NCBI RefSeq assembly: GCF_001940225.2
Contig: NZ_CP135164.1
Span: 248,001 to 312,000, forward strand
Reading direction: 5' to 3'
Origin: Roseburia sp. 499
GTDB lineage: Bacteria > Bacillota > Clostridia > Lachnospirales > Lachnospiraceae
DNA: 64,000 bases
Under the pieces are notes generated by a model. It was not told where the DNA came from. It made no database searches and worked only from the letters and a program-made list of their open reading frames with translations. The stretch's first letter is position 1, and every line of letters begins with the position of its first letter. Made by a program: the position numbers and the translations under genes. Shown here in pieces: positions 17,205 through 25,997 of the stretch.

Positions 17205-17486
17205 TCACTCCCTAATATGATCCAACCCCTGTGCGATAATCGTCAGCACATGAGAATCCAGCAACGAATAATAAATCGTTTTCCCTTCCCTGCGATTTTT
17301 CACCAGCCGATTCTGTTTCAGGATGCTGAGCTGGTGAGAAATGGCGCTCTGGGACATGCCAAGTTCCTCGGCAATTTCCAACACACATTTTTCCTTATCT
17401 ACTAAAGCATGAAGAATCTGCAATCTGGTAGGAGTTCCAAATATCTTAAATAATTCTGCTAAACGTTCAAATTCATCTTGGTTCAT
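17205..17486 (-). CDS. ArsR/SmtB-family metal-sensing repressor
   Basis: A 93-residue winged-helix repressor. The recognition helix region reads ELGMSQSAISHQLSILKQ, followed by the wing VKNRREGKTIYYSL. The C-terminal helix DSHVLTIIAQGLDHIRE carries D-x-H-x10-H-x2-E, the alpha-5 metal site of SmtB/CzrA zinc sensors. The alpha-3 ELCVCD site is not present (KCVLEIAEE). So a zinc- or cobalt-type response is expected from established family knowledge. No transporter lies beside it, and the regulated gene is probably elsewhere or is the gene itself. AAGGAA is the likely ribosome site. Confidence 0.85.
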   Translation of the reverse strand: MNQDEFERLAELFKIFGTPTRLQILHALVDKEKCVLEIAEELGMSQSAISHQLSILKQNRLVKNRREGKTIYYSLLDSHVLTIIAQGLDHIRE

Positions 17487-17650
17487 GAAAATTCCTTCTT
17501 TTCTACAAAATAATTCTTAATAAAAAATACCATAGAAGCCGAAAACTGTCAAAATAAATTGCTTTTGAAATAATTTCATTTCCAACTTAAATGTGCTATA
17601 CTATATATCCGAGAAATTTCCAAAGACAGAATCTTAAGAAGGAATTCATT

Positions 17651-19393
17651 ATGAATATTTTATTGACAGCAATCAACGCAAAATATATCCATTCCAACTT
17701 GGCGGTATACAGTCTGAAAGCATATGCCAAAGAATATGCAGACCATATTCAATTGGCGGAATATACCATCAATCACCGGGTAGAATATATTTTGCAGGAA
17801 ATATATAAAAAGAAACCGGATGTTTTATGCTTTTCCTGTTACATTTGGAACTTTCGATATGTGCAGGATTTGATAACGGAGATACACAAGTTGCTGCCGG
17901 AACTTCCTATTTGGGTAGGTGGGCCGGAGGTGTCTTATGAACCGGAAGCGTTCTTGAATCAGTTTCCAATGGTAACAGGCGTTATGATAGGGGAAGGAGA
18001 AGAAACCTTTCGGGAATTGTGTGGATATTATGTAAACCAAGAGCATTCCGAGAGGAATCAAGAAGGGAATCTATCCGATATATCAGGAATTTTGTTCCGT
18101 AACGAGAAAAAAGAACTGATACGGACACCTCATCGGGAGCCAATGTCCATGGACGACCTTCCTTTTTGCTATGAGCATTTAGAGGATTTTGAAAACCGTA
18201 TTATTTACTACGAAACCAGCAGAGGCTGCCCTTTTTCCTGTAGCTACTGTTTGTCCTCTATTGAAAAGGGATTGCGTTTTCGTTCATTGGAGTTAGTAAA
18301 AAAAGAACTTCAGTTTTTCTTAGAACATAAAGTACCCCAGGTGAAGTTTGTGGACCGTACCTTCAACTGCAATCACAATCATGCTATGGGAATTTGGAAA
18401 TATGTGAAAGCGCATGACAATGGGATTACGAATTTCCATTTCGAGATTTCAGCAGATTTACTGACGGAAGAGGAAATAGAATTCATAGCAGATATGCGGC
18501 CGGGACTCATACAGTTAGAGATTGGCGTACAGTCCACCTTTACACCAACCATTCAGGAGATTCACCGGACAATGAATTTGTCACGATTAGAAACGGTGGT
18601 AAAAAAGGTGCAGCAGGCAGGAAATATCCATCAGCATCTGGATTTGATTGCGGGGCTCCCCAGGGAAGATTTTGCCACCTTTGCAAAATCCTTTCAGGAA
18701 ATTTACCGTTTAAAGCCGGAACAGCTGCAGCTTGGATTTCTCAAGGTGTTAAAAGGATCCTTTATGTATGAACATCAGAAGGAATATGGTTTGGTGTACC
18801 AGTCGAACCCGCCTTATGAAGTGATGTCTACCAATTGGCTGACCTACGAAGAAGTTTTGAAAATCAAGTTGGTAGAAGAAATGCTGGAGGTCTACTATAA
18901 TAGCGGACAGTTTGAAATGACCATGAAGGTATTGGAACAGGCATATGACAATCCGTTTGATATGTTTTTAGAATTGGGAGAATATTATGAAGCGCATGGA
19001 CTATTTGCCATGAATCATTCCCGTATCCGGCGCTGTGAAATATTGCTGGATTTTGCACGGGAAAAAGATGCTGCCCATGAAGAAATTTATAAGGAAACAT
19101 TGACGTTTGACTTATATTATCGGGAAAATATGAAGACGCGACCGAAATGGGTTCCGGAGTTAGCAGAATTTAAGGAAGAGACCAGAAAGTATTGTAAAAA
19201 TGGAAAAATGTCCCATATAGAGCCGTTTTTTTATGACATGAACTTGTTATTACAGAAGAAGAGCGTTGAGGGTTATCCGACAAAAAGAGAAAAGCAATTT
19301 TATTTATTTTCTTATGAAAACAAAAATCCATTAACCGGGCAAGCGAATGTGCAGCCTATAAATGTAAATATGCTAGAAGGAGGTACAGCATGA
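17651..19393 (+). CDS. B12-binding radical SAM protein (DUF4080)
   Basis: A 580-residue cytoplasmic enzyme. Residues 1-130 form a cobalamin-binding-like Rossmann domain (ILLTAINAKYIHSN, WVGGPEVSYEPEAFL, MIGEGEETFREL). The radical SAM core has the cluster motif CPFSCSYC in YETSRGCPFSCSYCLSS at about 190. LEIGVQST, DLIAGLPRED and LQLGFLKVLKGS are typical of the MiaB/elongator-like fold. The C-terminal third matches the DUF4080 tail. The substrate is unknown. The start at 17651 follows AGAAGGA. Its stop overlaps nth by four bases, starting a three-gene operon. Confidence 0.88.
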   Translation: MNILLTAINAKYIHSNLAVYSLKAYAKEYADHIQLAEYTINHRVEYILQEIYKKKPDVLCFSCYIWNFRYVQDLITEIHKLLPELPIWVGGPEVSYEPEAFLNQFPMVTGVMIGEGEETFRELCGYYVNQEHSERNQEGNLSDISGILFRNEKKELIRTPHREPMSMDDLPFCYEHLEDFENRIIYYETSRGCPFSCSYCLSSIEKGLRFRSLELVKKELQFFLEHKVPQVKFVDRTFNCNHNHAMGIWKYVKAHDNGITNFHFEISADLLTEEEIEFIADMRPGLIQLEIGVQSTFTPTIQEIHRTMNLSRLETVVKKVQQAGNIHQHLDLIAGLPREDFATFAKSFQEIYRLKPEQLQLGFLKVLKGSFMYEHQKEYGLVYQSNPPYEVMSTNWLTYEEVLKIKLVEEMLEVYYNSGQFEMTMKVLEQAYDNPFDMFLELGEYYEAHGLFAMNHSRIRRCEILLDFAREKDAAHEEIYKETLTFDLYYRENMKTRPKWVPELAEFKEETRKYCKNGKMSHIEPFFYDMNLLLQKKSVEGYPTKREKQFYLFSYENKNPLTGQANVQPINVNMLEGGTA

Positions 19394-20022
19394 CAAAAAG
19401 AACCGGAGAGATTTTAAAGCGCATGGACGAAGCATACGGAACAGAATACCGCTGTTATCTGAATCATGACAATGCGTGGCAGCTTTTGATTGCGGTGATT
19501 TTAAGTGCCCAATGTACCGATGCCAGAGTAAATATTGTAACGGCCGATTTATTCAGGAAATACGATACTCTGGAGAAGTTTGCAAATGCCGATGTGAAAG
19601 AGATGGAACAGGACATTCATTCGATTGGTTTTTATCATAACAAGGCAAGAAATATTATTTTATGTGCGAGAAAGCTGATTCAGGAATTTGGTGGAGAGGT
19701 TCCAAGAACGCTGGAAGAACTGACTTCGCTACCGGGAGTAGGACGAAAAACGGCCAATGTCATTCGCGGAAATATTTATAATGAACCAAGTATTGTGGTG
19801 GATACTCATGTGAAGAGAATTTCCAGAAGACTGGGATTTACCAAGGAAGAAGACCCGGTGAAAATTGAATATGATTTGATGAAGGTTTTGCCAAAGGACC
19901 ATTGGATTCTTTATAATATCCAGATTATTACACTAGGAAGAACCATTTGTACTGCGAGAGGACCGAAATGTAGTGAATGTTTTCTCAGTGATTTATGTAA
20001 GGCAGGCGACAAGACATGCTAG
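19390..20022 (+). CDS. nth: Endonuclease III
   Basis: Base-excision repair glycosylase/AP lyase for oxidised pyrimidines, 210 residues. The helix-hairpin-helix is LPGVGRKTANVI, containing the catalytic lysine. The catalytic aspartate lies in VVDTHVKRIS. The C-terminal iron-sulfur loop is C-x6-C-x2-C-x5-C in CTARGPKCSECFLSDLC. Overlaps of four bases with the radical SAM gene and seven with the exonuclease gene indicate one operon with coupled translation. Confidence 0.95.
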   Translation: MTKRTGEILKRMDEAYGTEYRCYLNHDNAWQLLIAVILSAQCTDARVNIVTADLFRKYDTLEKFANADVKEMEQDIHSIGFYHNKARNIILCARKLIQEFGGEVPRTLEELTSLPGVGRKTANVIRGNIYNEPSIVVDTHVKRISRRLGFTKEEDPVKIEYDLMKVLPKDHWILYNIQIITLGRTICTARGPKCSECFLSDLCKAGDKTC

Positions 20023-20732
20023 AATCTTATGTAGTGGTAGATTTAGAGATGACCGGACTTCGGGCAAAAACAGACAAGATTCTGGAAATCGGTGCGGTAA
20101 AAGTAGAGAATCATCAGGTGACAGATAGTTATCAGAAGATGATTAATCCGGGGATAAAGATTCCGGAGGATGTGCAAAAACTTACGGGAATCACCGACGA
20201 AATGGTCGCAGCGGGAGTGTCCGAGCAGGAAGCAGTAGAAGGATTTTTTGACTTTTGCGGGGAACTGCCTTTGGTGGGACACAATATCTTATTTGACTAT
20301 AGCTTTTTGAAGCAGTATGCGGTAAATCATAAAATGACTTTTGAAAAAAACGGAGTAGATACCCTGAAACTGTCACGAAAATTTTTTCCGGACTTAGAGA
20401 AAAAGACCTTGGATTATCTTTGTGAGTATTTGAATATAGAGCGGAGCCACAATCATCGGGCGCTGGAGGATGCCAAGGCGACAGGTGTGTTGTTGGAGTA
20501 TTTGTGGGAAAACTATGGACAGCAAGAGCCGGAGACTTTTCGTCCGGTTCAGTTGGTTTACCGTGCGAAAAAGCAGAGTCCGGCAACGGAAAGGCAAAAA
20601 AGATACTTGAAGGAACTGGCAGAATATCATAAAATAAGTCTTGATATTGATGTGGAGGGGCTTACCAAAAGCGAAGCCTCAAGAAGAACAGACCAGATTC
20701 TGGCACAATATGGAAAAATGCCTAGAAATTAG
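20016..20732 (+). CDS. DnaQ-like DEDDh 3'-5' exonuclease
   Basis: A 238-residue protein. The exonuclease domain covers residues 1-170, with ExoI VVVDLEMTGL, ExoII LVGHNILFDYSFL and ExoIII HNHRALEDAKATG, which supply the D-E-D-D and H catalytic residues. The C-terminal 65 residues include QSPATERQKRYLKELAEYHKI and a three-helix segment similar to DNA-binding tails fused to such exonucleases. A proofreading-like or repair role fits its operon partner nth. It is too short to be PolC and is best called an epsilon-like exonuclease. The stop lies in a hairpin shared with the convergent gene. Confidence 0.88.
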   Translation: MLESYVVVDLEMTGLRAKTDKILEIGAVKVENHQVTDSYQKMINPGIKIPEDVQKLTGITDEMVAAGVSEQEAVEGFFDFCGELPLVGHNILFDYSFLKQYAVNHKMTFEKNGVDTLKLSRKFFPDLEKKTLDYLCEYLNIERSHNHRALEDAKATGVLLEYLWENYGQQEPETFRPVQLVYRAKKQSPATERQKRYLKELAEYHKISLDIDVEGLTKSEASRRTDQILAQYGKMPRN

Positions 20733-20741
20733 GCATTTTCC
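20712..20741. terminator. Bidirectional terminator between convergent genes
   Basis: GGAAAAATGCCTA pairs with TAGGCATTTTCC around a short loop. A and T runs on the two sides suit both strands. It overlaps the ends of both convergent genes. Confidence 0.7.
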
Positions 20742-21328
20742 AACATGGTAAGAATAGAATCTTTGCGGATGGTAATTAATTTTCCGGCAGAGTGTTTTAA
20801 CTCTTCAATGCCGCTGTATTCGCCGGATTCCTGATAAATTCGTAGAAGCAGTTCATAAGTTGCTTTGATGTCACTTCCGATAGAAACTGCAAATTGTAGA
20901 ACTGTTTTGGCTTCTTCCGGATGGGAAAGTTCATAGAGACGATGTCCCCATTGGTTTAGGGTGCGGACCAGAAGAATAAAGTTCTGATCATACCGGGTTA
21001 AAGCACCAAGGTTAGAAACGCCGTACTGAAGTTTTAAGTCTGTATTACTGATACCGTTCAGATTTAAAATTTTCTGGTCACGAAGTTCCAATACCTGTTG
21101 TTCATACTGTTTCAGCGCATCATCGTGGAACTTTGCAAAGGGGAGAGTGACACCGGATAAATCTACATAATCAAGTTGACTAATATCCTGTGGCAGTGTG
21201 AGATTGGACTTGTCCTCTTTTTTCCAGAAGGATTGCAACTGGCTCTTCTCATGACGTTCGGTACGTCGAAGGCACATTGATACAAAACCGAGAACTATTA
21301 AAAAAAACCCAAATGTTCGAAATAACAT
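20729..21328 (-). CDS. Conserved membrane-anchored protein, 199 aa
   Basis: Function unknown. An N-terminal transmembrane helix (FGFFLIVLGFVSMCL) is followed by a basic stretch. A cytoplasmic-looking helical region includes YEQQVLELRDQKILNLNGIS and a C-terminal tetratrico-like segment (LNQWGHRLYELSHPEEAKTVLQFAVSIG, ATYELLLRIYQESGEYSG). Helical pairs of this kind suggest protein-protein interaction. It is monocistronic and overlaps the end of the exonuclease gene by four bases. GAGTTC upstream gives only a moderate ribosome site (AAGGAGTTC). Confidence 0.65.
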   Translation of the reverse strand: MLFRTFGFFLIVLGFVSMCLRRTERHEKSQLQSFWKKEDKSNLTLPQDISQLDYVDLSGVTLPFAKFHDDALKQYEQQVLELRDQKILNLNGISNTDLKLQYGVSNLGALTRYDQNFILLVRTLNQWGHRLYELSHPEEAKTVLQFAVSIGSDIKATYELLLRIYQESGEYSGIEELKHSAGKLITIRKDSILTMLENA

Positions 21329-21387
21329 AATAAAGAACTCCTTTTTGATATAGTATACAGCAAATAGAATGGAAAGAGGTGAAAAAA

Positions 21388-21492
21388 ATGAACTTTAACA
21401 ACTCCAAAAAGAGAAAAACATTTGCAGCAGTTATCGCAGTGGTATTAGTAGCTTCCATGGTATTGTCTGTTTTTGTTTCAATATTTGCTTAA
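21388..21492 (+). CDS. Small single-pass membrane protein, 34 aa
   Basis: A short gene with a strong ribosome site (GAAAGAGGTG) coding for a basic N-terminus (NFNNSKKRKTF), one hydrophobic helix (AAVIAVVLVASMVLSVFVSIFA) split here by no charge, and an immediate stop. Its pattern resembles small membrane proteins of the Prli42/DUF4044 type in Gram-positive bacteria, which dock stress signalling complexes. That link is tentative, since it rests on length and the -VASMVLS- style helix only. Confidence 0.6.
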   Translation: MNFNNSKKRKTFAAVIAVVLVASMVLSVFVSIFA

Positions 21493-21565
21493 ATAAAAAG
21501 ATTTTCATGTTCATAATATACAGAAAGCTGAGATTTCTGTCAATGATATTCGTTGTTCTGCACCT

Positions 21566-21593
21566 TGAAAATTCGCCAATTTATGGTAGAATA
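21566..21593 (+). promoter_or_regulatory. Likely promoter of the VanW-type gene
   Basis: TTGAAA, a 16-base spacer and TAGAAT, about 43 bases before the ATG. Confidence 0.5.
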
Positions 21594-21635
21594 GTGGATA
21601 AAGTGTAAAAATGAGATACTAGTAGGAGAATAGAT

Positions 21636-23225
21636 ATGAAAAAGAATTGGAAAAGATACTTGCCGATAGCTGGTTTGTTTCTTGTACTTGCACTCGGAGT
21701 AGTAGTAATGGTTCCTGTAAACGCTAAAATAAAAGAAACAGATACCATACCGGAACGAGTTTATGTAGGTGACATTTCGGTAGGGGGAATGACACAGAAA
21801 GAAGCTGTACAGGCGGTAGAAGATTACGTTACAAGCTTGGAAGATAAGAAGATTACTCTTCAGGCAGGTGAAAACACCGTAGAAGTAACTGCAGGCGATA
21901 TTGGGATTTCCTGGGGGAATCCGGAAGTCATAGAAGAAGCAGTAGCACTTGGAAAAAGTGGGAACCTGATTAGCCGTTATAAGGCAATGAAGGATTTGGA
22001 AAAGGAAGATAAGGTATACCAGATTGCCTACAACGTAGATAAGGAAAAGGCAGTAAAGGTATTGGAAGATAATGATGCTGTACTGAATACAGAAGCAGTA
22101 GATGCCGGATTGGAAAGAGTAGATGGTTCTTTTAATATCATTCCGGGAAGTCAGGGCGTAACTGTTAATGTAGAAGAATCAGTAGACACCATAGAAGAAT
22201 ATTTTGTTCAGAACTGGGATGGAAATGATGCTTCTGTAGAATTAGTGGCAGATGTAGTAGAACCGAAGGGAACAGAAGAAGAACTTTCCAAGGTAAAAGA
22301 TTTGTTGGGAAGTTATCATACAGATTATAGCAAATCAGCATCGGGGCGTGCGAAGAATGTAGCAAACGGTACGTCTAAGATTAATGGTTCTGTTATTTAT
22401 CCGGGAGAGGAATTTTCAGTGTATGAGGCAGTAAGTCCTTTTAGTGCTGAGAATGGATATGCACTGGCGGGATCTTATGAAAATGGAACCACGGTAGAGA
22501 CTTATGGTGGTGGAATCTGTCAGGTATCTACTACTTTATATAATGCAGTTATACGTGCGGAATTGGAAGTGACACAACGTTCCAATCATTCTATGATTGT
22601 AAATTATGTAGATCCGTCTGCAGATGCGGCAATCGCCGGAACCTATAAGGATATGAAGTTTAAAAATAATACAGATGCACCTATTTATATCGAAGGATAC
22701 ACTGCAGGAATGAACGTATACTTCAATATATTTGGACAAGAGACCAGAGAAAGTGGAAGAGAAGTAAGCTTTGTCAGTGAGACACTTTCTACCACAGACC
22801 CGGGAGTGCAGTATAAGGCAGCACCGGATCAGCCAATCGGATATACACATACAGAACAATCTGCACATACAGGTTATACCGCTCAGTTGTGGAAGATTGT
22901 GAAGATAAATGGAGTAGAGCAGAGTCGAGAGGTATTTAATAAGAGTACTTATAATCCATCTCCAAAGATTATTTCCATAGGAACTGCATCTGGAAATGGA
23001 GAGGCTGTAGCAGCAATAAATGCAGCAATCGGAACGCAGGATGAAGGAACGATAAATGCAGCGATAGCGCAGTGGAATGATGGGGCAATTGCAGCACGTC
23101 AGGCAGCAGAGGCAGCAGCTGCGGCAGCACAGCAACAACAGCAGCAACAGCAACAACAGCAACAACAGCAACAACAGACTACAGATACGACAACTCCAGA
23201 AGATCCAAGTAAGGTAACACCATAA
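21636..23225 (+). CDS. VanW/YoaR-type wall protein with polyglutamine tail
   Basis: A 529-residue exported protein. An N-terminal anchor helix (YLPIAGLFLVLALGVVVMV) is followed by a peptidoglycan-binding-4-like repeat region (RVYVGDISVGGMTQKEAVQAV and a second unit after residue 120). The VanW domain comes next, with NVANGTSKINGSVIYPGEEF, ETYGGGICQVSTTLYNA and QRSNHSMIVNYVDPS. A G5-like beta region follows. The C-terminus is an alanine helix and 16 consecutive glutamines. The family is attached to the cell wall of Firmicutes, but its enzymatic role is unsettled; despite the name, no van cluster is here. GTAGGAGAA is the ribosome site. Confidence 0.88.
   Translation: MKKNWKRYLPIAGLFLVLALGVVVMVPVNAKIKETDTIPERVYVGDISVGGMTQKEAVQAVEDYVTSLEDKKITLQAGENTVEVTAGDIGISWGNPEVIEEAVALGKSGNLISRYKAMKDLEKEDKVYQIAYNVDKEKAVKVLEDNDAVLNTEAVDAGLERVDGSFNIIPGSQGVTVNVEESVDTIEEYFVQNWDGNDASVELVADVVEPKGTEEELSKVKDLLGSYHTDYSKSASGRAKNVANGTSKINGSVIYPGEEFSVYEAVSPFSAENGYALAGSYENGTTVETYGGGICQVSTTLYNAVIRAELEVTQRSNHSMIVNYVDPSADAAIAGTYKDMKFKNNTDAPIYIEGYTAGMNVYFNIFGQETRESGREVSFVSETLSTTDPGVQYKAAPDQPIGYTHTEQSAHTGYTAQLWKIVKINGVEQSREVFNKSTYNPSPKIISIGTASGNGEAVAAINAAIGTQDEGTINAAIAQWNDGAIAARQAAEAAAAAAQQQQQQQQQQQQQQQQTTDTTTPEDPSKVTP
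23130..23177 (+). repeat. CAG/CAA triplet repeat coding for 16 Gln
   Basis: A tract of 16 glutamine codons, mostly in a CAG-CAA-CAA rhythm, preceded by GCA/GCT alanine codons. It is likely prone to slippage and length change. Confidence 0.95.
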
Positions 23226-23245
23226 TAATAAAAAAATAGAGAAGA

Positions 23246-23273
23246 AGGCTGTTTCACCAATGAAACAGCCTTG
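23246..23273. terminator. Hairpin after VanW-type gene
   Basis: AAGGCTGTTTCA and TGAAACAGCCTT form a perfect 12-base stem with a four-base loop. There is no U-run on the plus strand, so it may act as a processing site or weak terminator. Confidence 0.5.
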
Positions 23274-23297
23274 TTGAGCATATTAAGAGGAATAAAA

Positions 23298-24281
23298 ATG
23301 AAAGTAGGAAAGATACCGGAGAGTGTATTAAAACGCTCTGTATTCAAACAAATACATACAAAACGTAGCGAGGTTCTGCTAGGAGCCGGAGTAGGAGAAG
23401 ACTGCGCAGCAGTAAAGCTTGCAGATGACGAAATGTTTGTTATGTCCACAGACCCGATTACCGGTACAGCTACGGATATTGGAAATCTTGCAATACATAT
23501 TACCATGAATGATTTGGCATCAGCAGGGGCAGAACCGGTGGGAGTAATGCTTACCATACTGCTTCCGGAGAATAGTGAAGAAGCAGTGTTAAAGGAGACC
23601 ATGTCTCAGATTGAGACTGCGTGTGCAGAAGCGAATGTTCAGATTATGGGTGGTCATACGGAGGTAACCAGAGCCGTGAATCAGCCATTGATTAATGTCT
23701 GTGGTGTAGGCAAAGCAAAGGTAGGAAAACTGGTATCTACCGGTGGAGCGAAGGCCGGTGATGATATCATTGTTACCAAATGGATTGGTCTGGAGGGAAC
23801 TTCCATTATTGCGAAGGAAAAAGAGCAGGAACTTTTAACACGGTATCCGGCACATCTGGTAGATGTCGCGAAGAGTTTTGACAAGTATTTGTCGGTACTT
23901 CCGGAGGCCGCCTCCGCCGTTAAGTCTGGCGTTAGTGCAATGCATGACGTAACAGAGGGCGGGATTTTTGGTGCTCTTTGGGAAATGGCAGAGGCATCTG
24001 GCGTCGGACTTGAGATTGACTTGAAAAAGATTCCTGTGAAACAGGAGACCATAGAGGTGTGTGAATTTTTTGGCATTAATCCATATGAATTGATTTCTAG
24101 CGGTTCTATGCTTATGGCAGCACCGGATGGAAATTCATTGGTACGAGAGTTGGAGAAACAGGGAATTCATGCAGCTGTTGTAGGGAAAGCAGTCGCGGGA
24201 AATGATCGTGTGCTAGTAAATGAAGAGGAAAGAAGATTTTTAGAGCCTCCAAAGACAGATGAATTATATAAAGTAGTGTAG
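23298..24281 (+). CDS. AIR synthase-related (HypE/ThiL-like) protein
   Basis: A 327-residue member of the PurM-like superfamily that binds ATP between two domains. GVGEDCAAVKL and MSTDPITG carry the N-terminal nucleotide and metal residues, with NDLASAGAEPVGVMLTILLP following. IMGGHTEVT and the C-terminal MHDVTEGGIFGALWEMA complete the fold. It resembles HypE in layout, but no hydrogenase maturation genes are adjacent and the HypE C-terminal cysteine is absent, so the substrate is unknown. The start at 23298 follows AGAGGAATA. It precedes an Lrp-type regulator and aminotransferase in the same direction. Confidence 0.85.
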   Translation: MKVGKIPESVLKRSVFKQIHTKRSEVLLGAGVGEDCAAVKLADDEMFVMSTDPITGTATDIGNLAIHITMNDLASAGAEPVGVMLTILLPENSEEAVLKETMSQIETACAEANVQIMGGHTEVTRAVNQPLINVCGVGKAKVGKLVSTGGAKAGDDIIVTKWIGLEGTSIIAKEKEQELLTRYPAHLVDVAKSFDKYLSVLPEAASAVKSGVSAMHDVTEGGIFGALWEMAEASGVGLEIDLKKIPVKQETIEVCEFFGINPYELISSGSMLMAAPDGNSLVRELEKQGIHAAVVGKAVAGNDRVLVNEEERRFLEPPKTDELYKVV

Positions 24282-24312
24282 AATACTATTATAATTAGGA
24301 AAAGGAAGGGCA

Positions 24313-24807
24313 ATGACTATGGAAATGAGAGAAAAGATTTTAACTTTTATAGAAAAAAACAGTAGGGTAGATTTAAAAGAACTGGCAATTGTATTAGGCG
24401 TAGATGAAGCAACCGTAGCTAACGAGATGGCAGCTATGGAGGAGGAGCATATTATCTGTGGATATCATACATTGATTGACTGGGAGAAGACCAGTATTGA
24501 AAAGGTAAATGCGTTGATTGAAGTACGGGTAACGCCACAGCGAGGACGCGGATTTGATAGTGTGGCAGAGCGTATCTACAATTATCCGGAAGTGAATGCA
24601 GTGTATTTGATTTCCGGAGGGTATGATTTGCTGGTAACATTGGAAGGAAAGACTCTGCGTGAGGTGGCTCAGTTTGTATCCGATAAGCTTTCTACGCTTG
24701 ATCCTGTTTTAAGTACAAAGACAAACTTTATTTTGAAAAAATACAAGGATCACGGTACCATCATAGCAGAACCGGAAGAAGATGAAAGGATGTTGGTGAC
24801 ACTATGA
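24313..24807 (+). CDS. Lrp/AsnC-family transcriptional regulator
   Basis: A 164-residue feast/famine regulator. The N-terminal winged helix-turn-helix is LTFIEKNSRVDLKELAIVLGVDEATVANEM. The C-terminal RAM-type effector domain has NALIEVRVTPQRGRGF and VYLISGGYDLLVTLEG. It overlaps the aminotransferase start by four bases (ATGA), so the two are translated together. Regulation of that gene by an amino acid is likely. AAGGAAGGG supplies the ribosome site. Confidence 0.9.
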   Translation: MTMEMREKILTFIEKNSRVDLKELAIVLGVDEATVANEMAAMEEEHIICGYHTLIDWEKTSIEKVNALIEVRVTPQRGRGFDSVAERIYNYPEVNAVYLISGGYDLLVTLEGKTLREVAQFVSDKLSTLDPVLSTKTNFILKKYKDHGTIIAEPEEDERMLVTL

Positions 24808-25976
24808 GAAATCCGTTATCAGAACGCATCGTAGATATTCCTTTTTCCGGAATTCGAAAGTTTTTTGATATTGCAGCAGAGATGACAGACGTTATTTCTT
24901 TGGGTGTGGGAGAGCCGGATTTTGATACACCGTGGCATATCAGAGACGAGGGAATTTATTCGCTGGAAAGAGGAAAGACTGCATATACTTCAAACGCAGG
25001 ATTAAAAGAATTAAAGATAGAGATTGCAAAATACTTGGAACGAAGATTTCAGGTATCTTACGATTATAATACAGAAATGATGGTAACGGTAGGAGGCAGC
25101 GAGGCGATTGATATGGCAATGCGTGCTATGCTAGATCCGGGGGACGAGGTGCTAATCCCACAGCCTAGTTATGTTTCCTATGTACCTTGTGCAACGCTTG
25201 CTAATGGTACACCGGTAATCATTAATCTGAAAGAAGAGAATGAATTCCGTCTTACCGCAGAGGAATTAGAAGCAGCCATTACACCAAAGACGAAGCTTTT
25301 GGTACTTCCGTTTCCAAATAATCCTACCGGAGCGATTATGGAGCGAAAGGATTTAGAGGCGATTGCAGAAGTAGTAAAGAAACATGATTTGTATGTACTC
25401 AGTGATGAAATTTATGCGGAACTGTCTTATTTGGAAGACCATGTGACCATTGCATCACTACCGGGAATGAAGGAACGTACCGTATTGATCAATGGATTTT
25501 CCAAATCATACTCCATGACCGGATGGCGTTTGGGATATGCCTGTGCGCCGAAGATTATCTTAGAGCAGATGTTAAAGATTCATCAGTATGCTATTATGTG
25601 TGCACCATCCACCAGTCAGTATGCAGCGGTAGAGGCGGTACGAAATGGTGACCATGATGTGGCAGCTATGCGAGAGGAATATGATGGAAGACGTCGTTAT
25701 CTGATGCATCGTTTTCAGGAAATGGGATTGCAATGTTTTGAACCGTATGGTGCATTTTATGCATTTCCGAGTATTCAGGAATTTGGCATCACTTCCGATG
25801 AATTCGCTACCAGATTTTTGAAGGAAAAAAAGGTGGTAGTTGTACCGGGAACGGCTTTTGGAGAATGTGGGGAAGGATTCCTTCGAATTTCTTATGCATA
25901 TTCTTTGGATAAGCTGAAGGTTGCATTAGATCGCATGGAGGAATTTGTGACGGAACTGAGAGCACAGAAAAAGTAG
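24804..25976 (+). CDS. Class I/II aminotransferase (PatA/AspC-like)
   Basis: A 390-residue PLP enzyme of fold type I. Visible features are GEPDFDTPWHIRDEG near the start, SNAGLKELK, the PLP-phosphate region VTVGGSEAIDMAMRA, FPNNPTGAIM with the cofactor-binding Asn, SDEIYAELSY, the catalytic lysine in NGFSKSYSMTGWRLGY, and LRISYAYS with the substrate-carboxylate Arg. Firmicutes relatives transaminate aspartate, aromatic or diaminopimelate-type substrates; the donor cannot be read from sequence. It is coupled to the Lrp-type regulator upstream. Confidence 0.9.
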   Translation: MRNPLSERIVDIPFSGIRKFFDIAAEMTDVISLGVGEPDFDTPWHIRDEGIYSLERGKTAYTSNAGLKELKIEIAKYLERRFQVSYDYNTEMMVTVGGSEAIDMAMRAMLDPGDEVLIPQPSYVSYVPCATLANGTPVIINLKEENEFRLTAEELEAAITPKTKLLVLPFPNNPTGAIMERKDLEAIAEVVKKHDLYVLSDEIYAELSYLEDHVTIASLPGMKERTVLINGFSKSYSMTGWRLGYACAPKIILEQMLKIHQYAIMCAPSTSQYAAVEAVRNGDHDVAAMREEYDGRRRYLMHRFQEMGLQCFEPYGAFYAFPSIQEFGITSDEFATRFLKEKKVVVVPGTAFGECGEGFLRISYAYSLDKLKVALDRMEEFVTELRAQKK

Positions 25977-25997
25977 TAAATAGAAAAGAGAAGATAT

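Noticed and set aside
22536..23174. Long minus-strand frame rich in Leu/Cys opposite the VanW-type gene
   Set aside because: It is the antisense of the glutamine/alanine repeat; no ribosome site, and composition is a by-product of CAG/CAA repeats.
21636..23225. Vancomycin resistance role for the VanW-type gene
   Set aside because: No vanHAX or vanRS genes nearby; the VanW/YoaR family is widespread in Firmicutes without resistance.
23099..23602. Minus-strand frame across the end of the VanW gene and start of the AIR synthase-like gene
   Set aside because: Poly-Cys from the same repeat read backward; it overlaps two well-supported genes.
23298..24281. Naming the AIR synthase-like gene hypE or thiL
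   Set aside because: No hydrogenase or thiamine genes adjacent, and the HypE C-terminal cysteine motif is missing.
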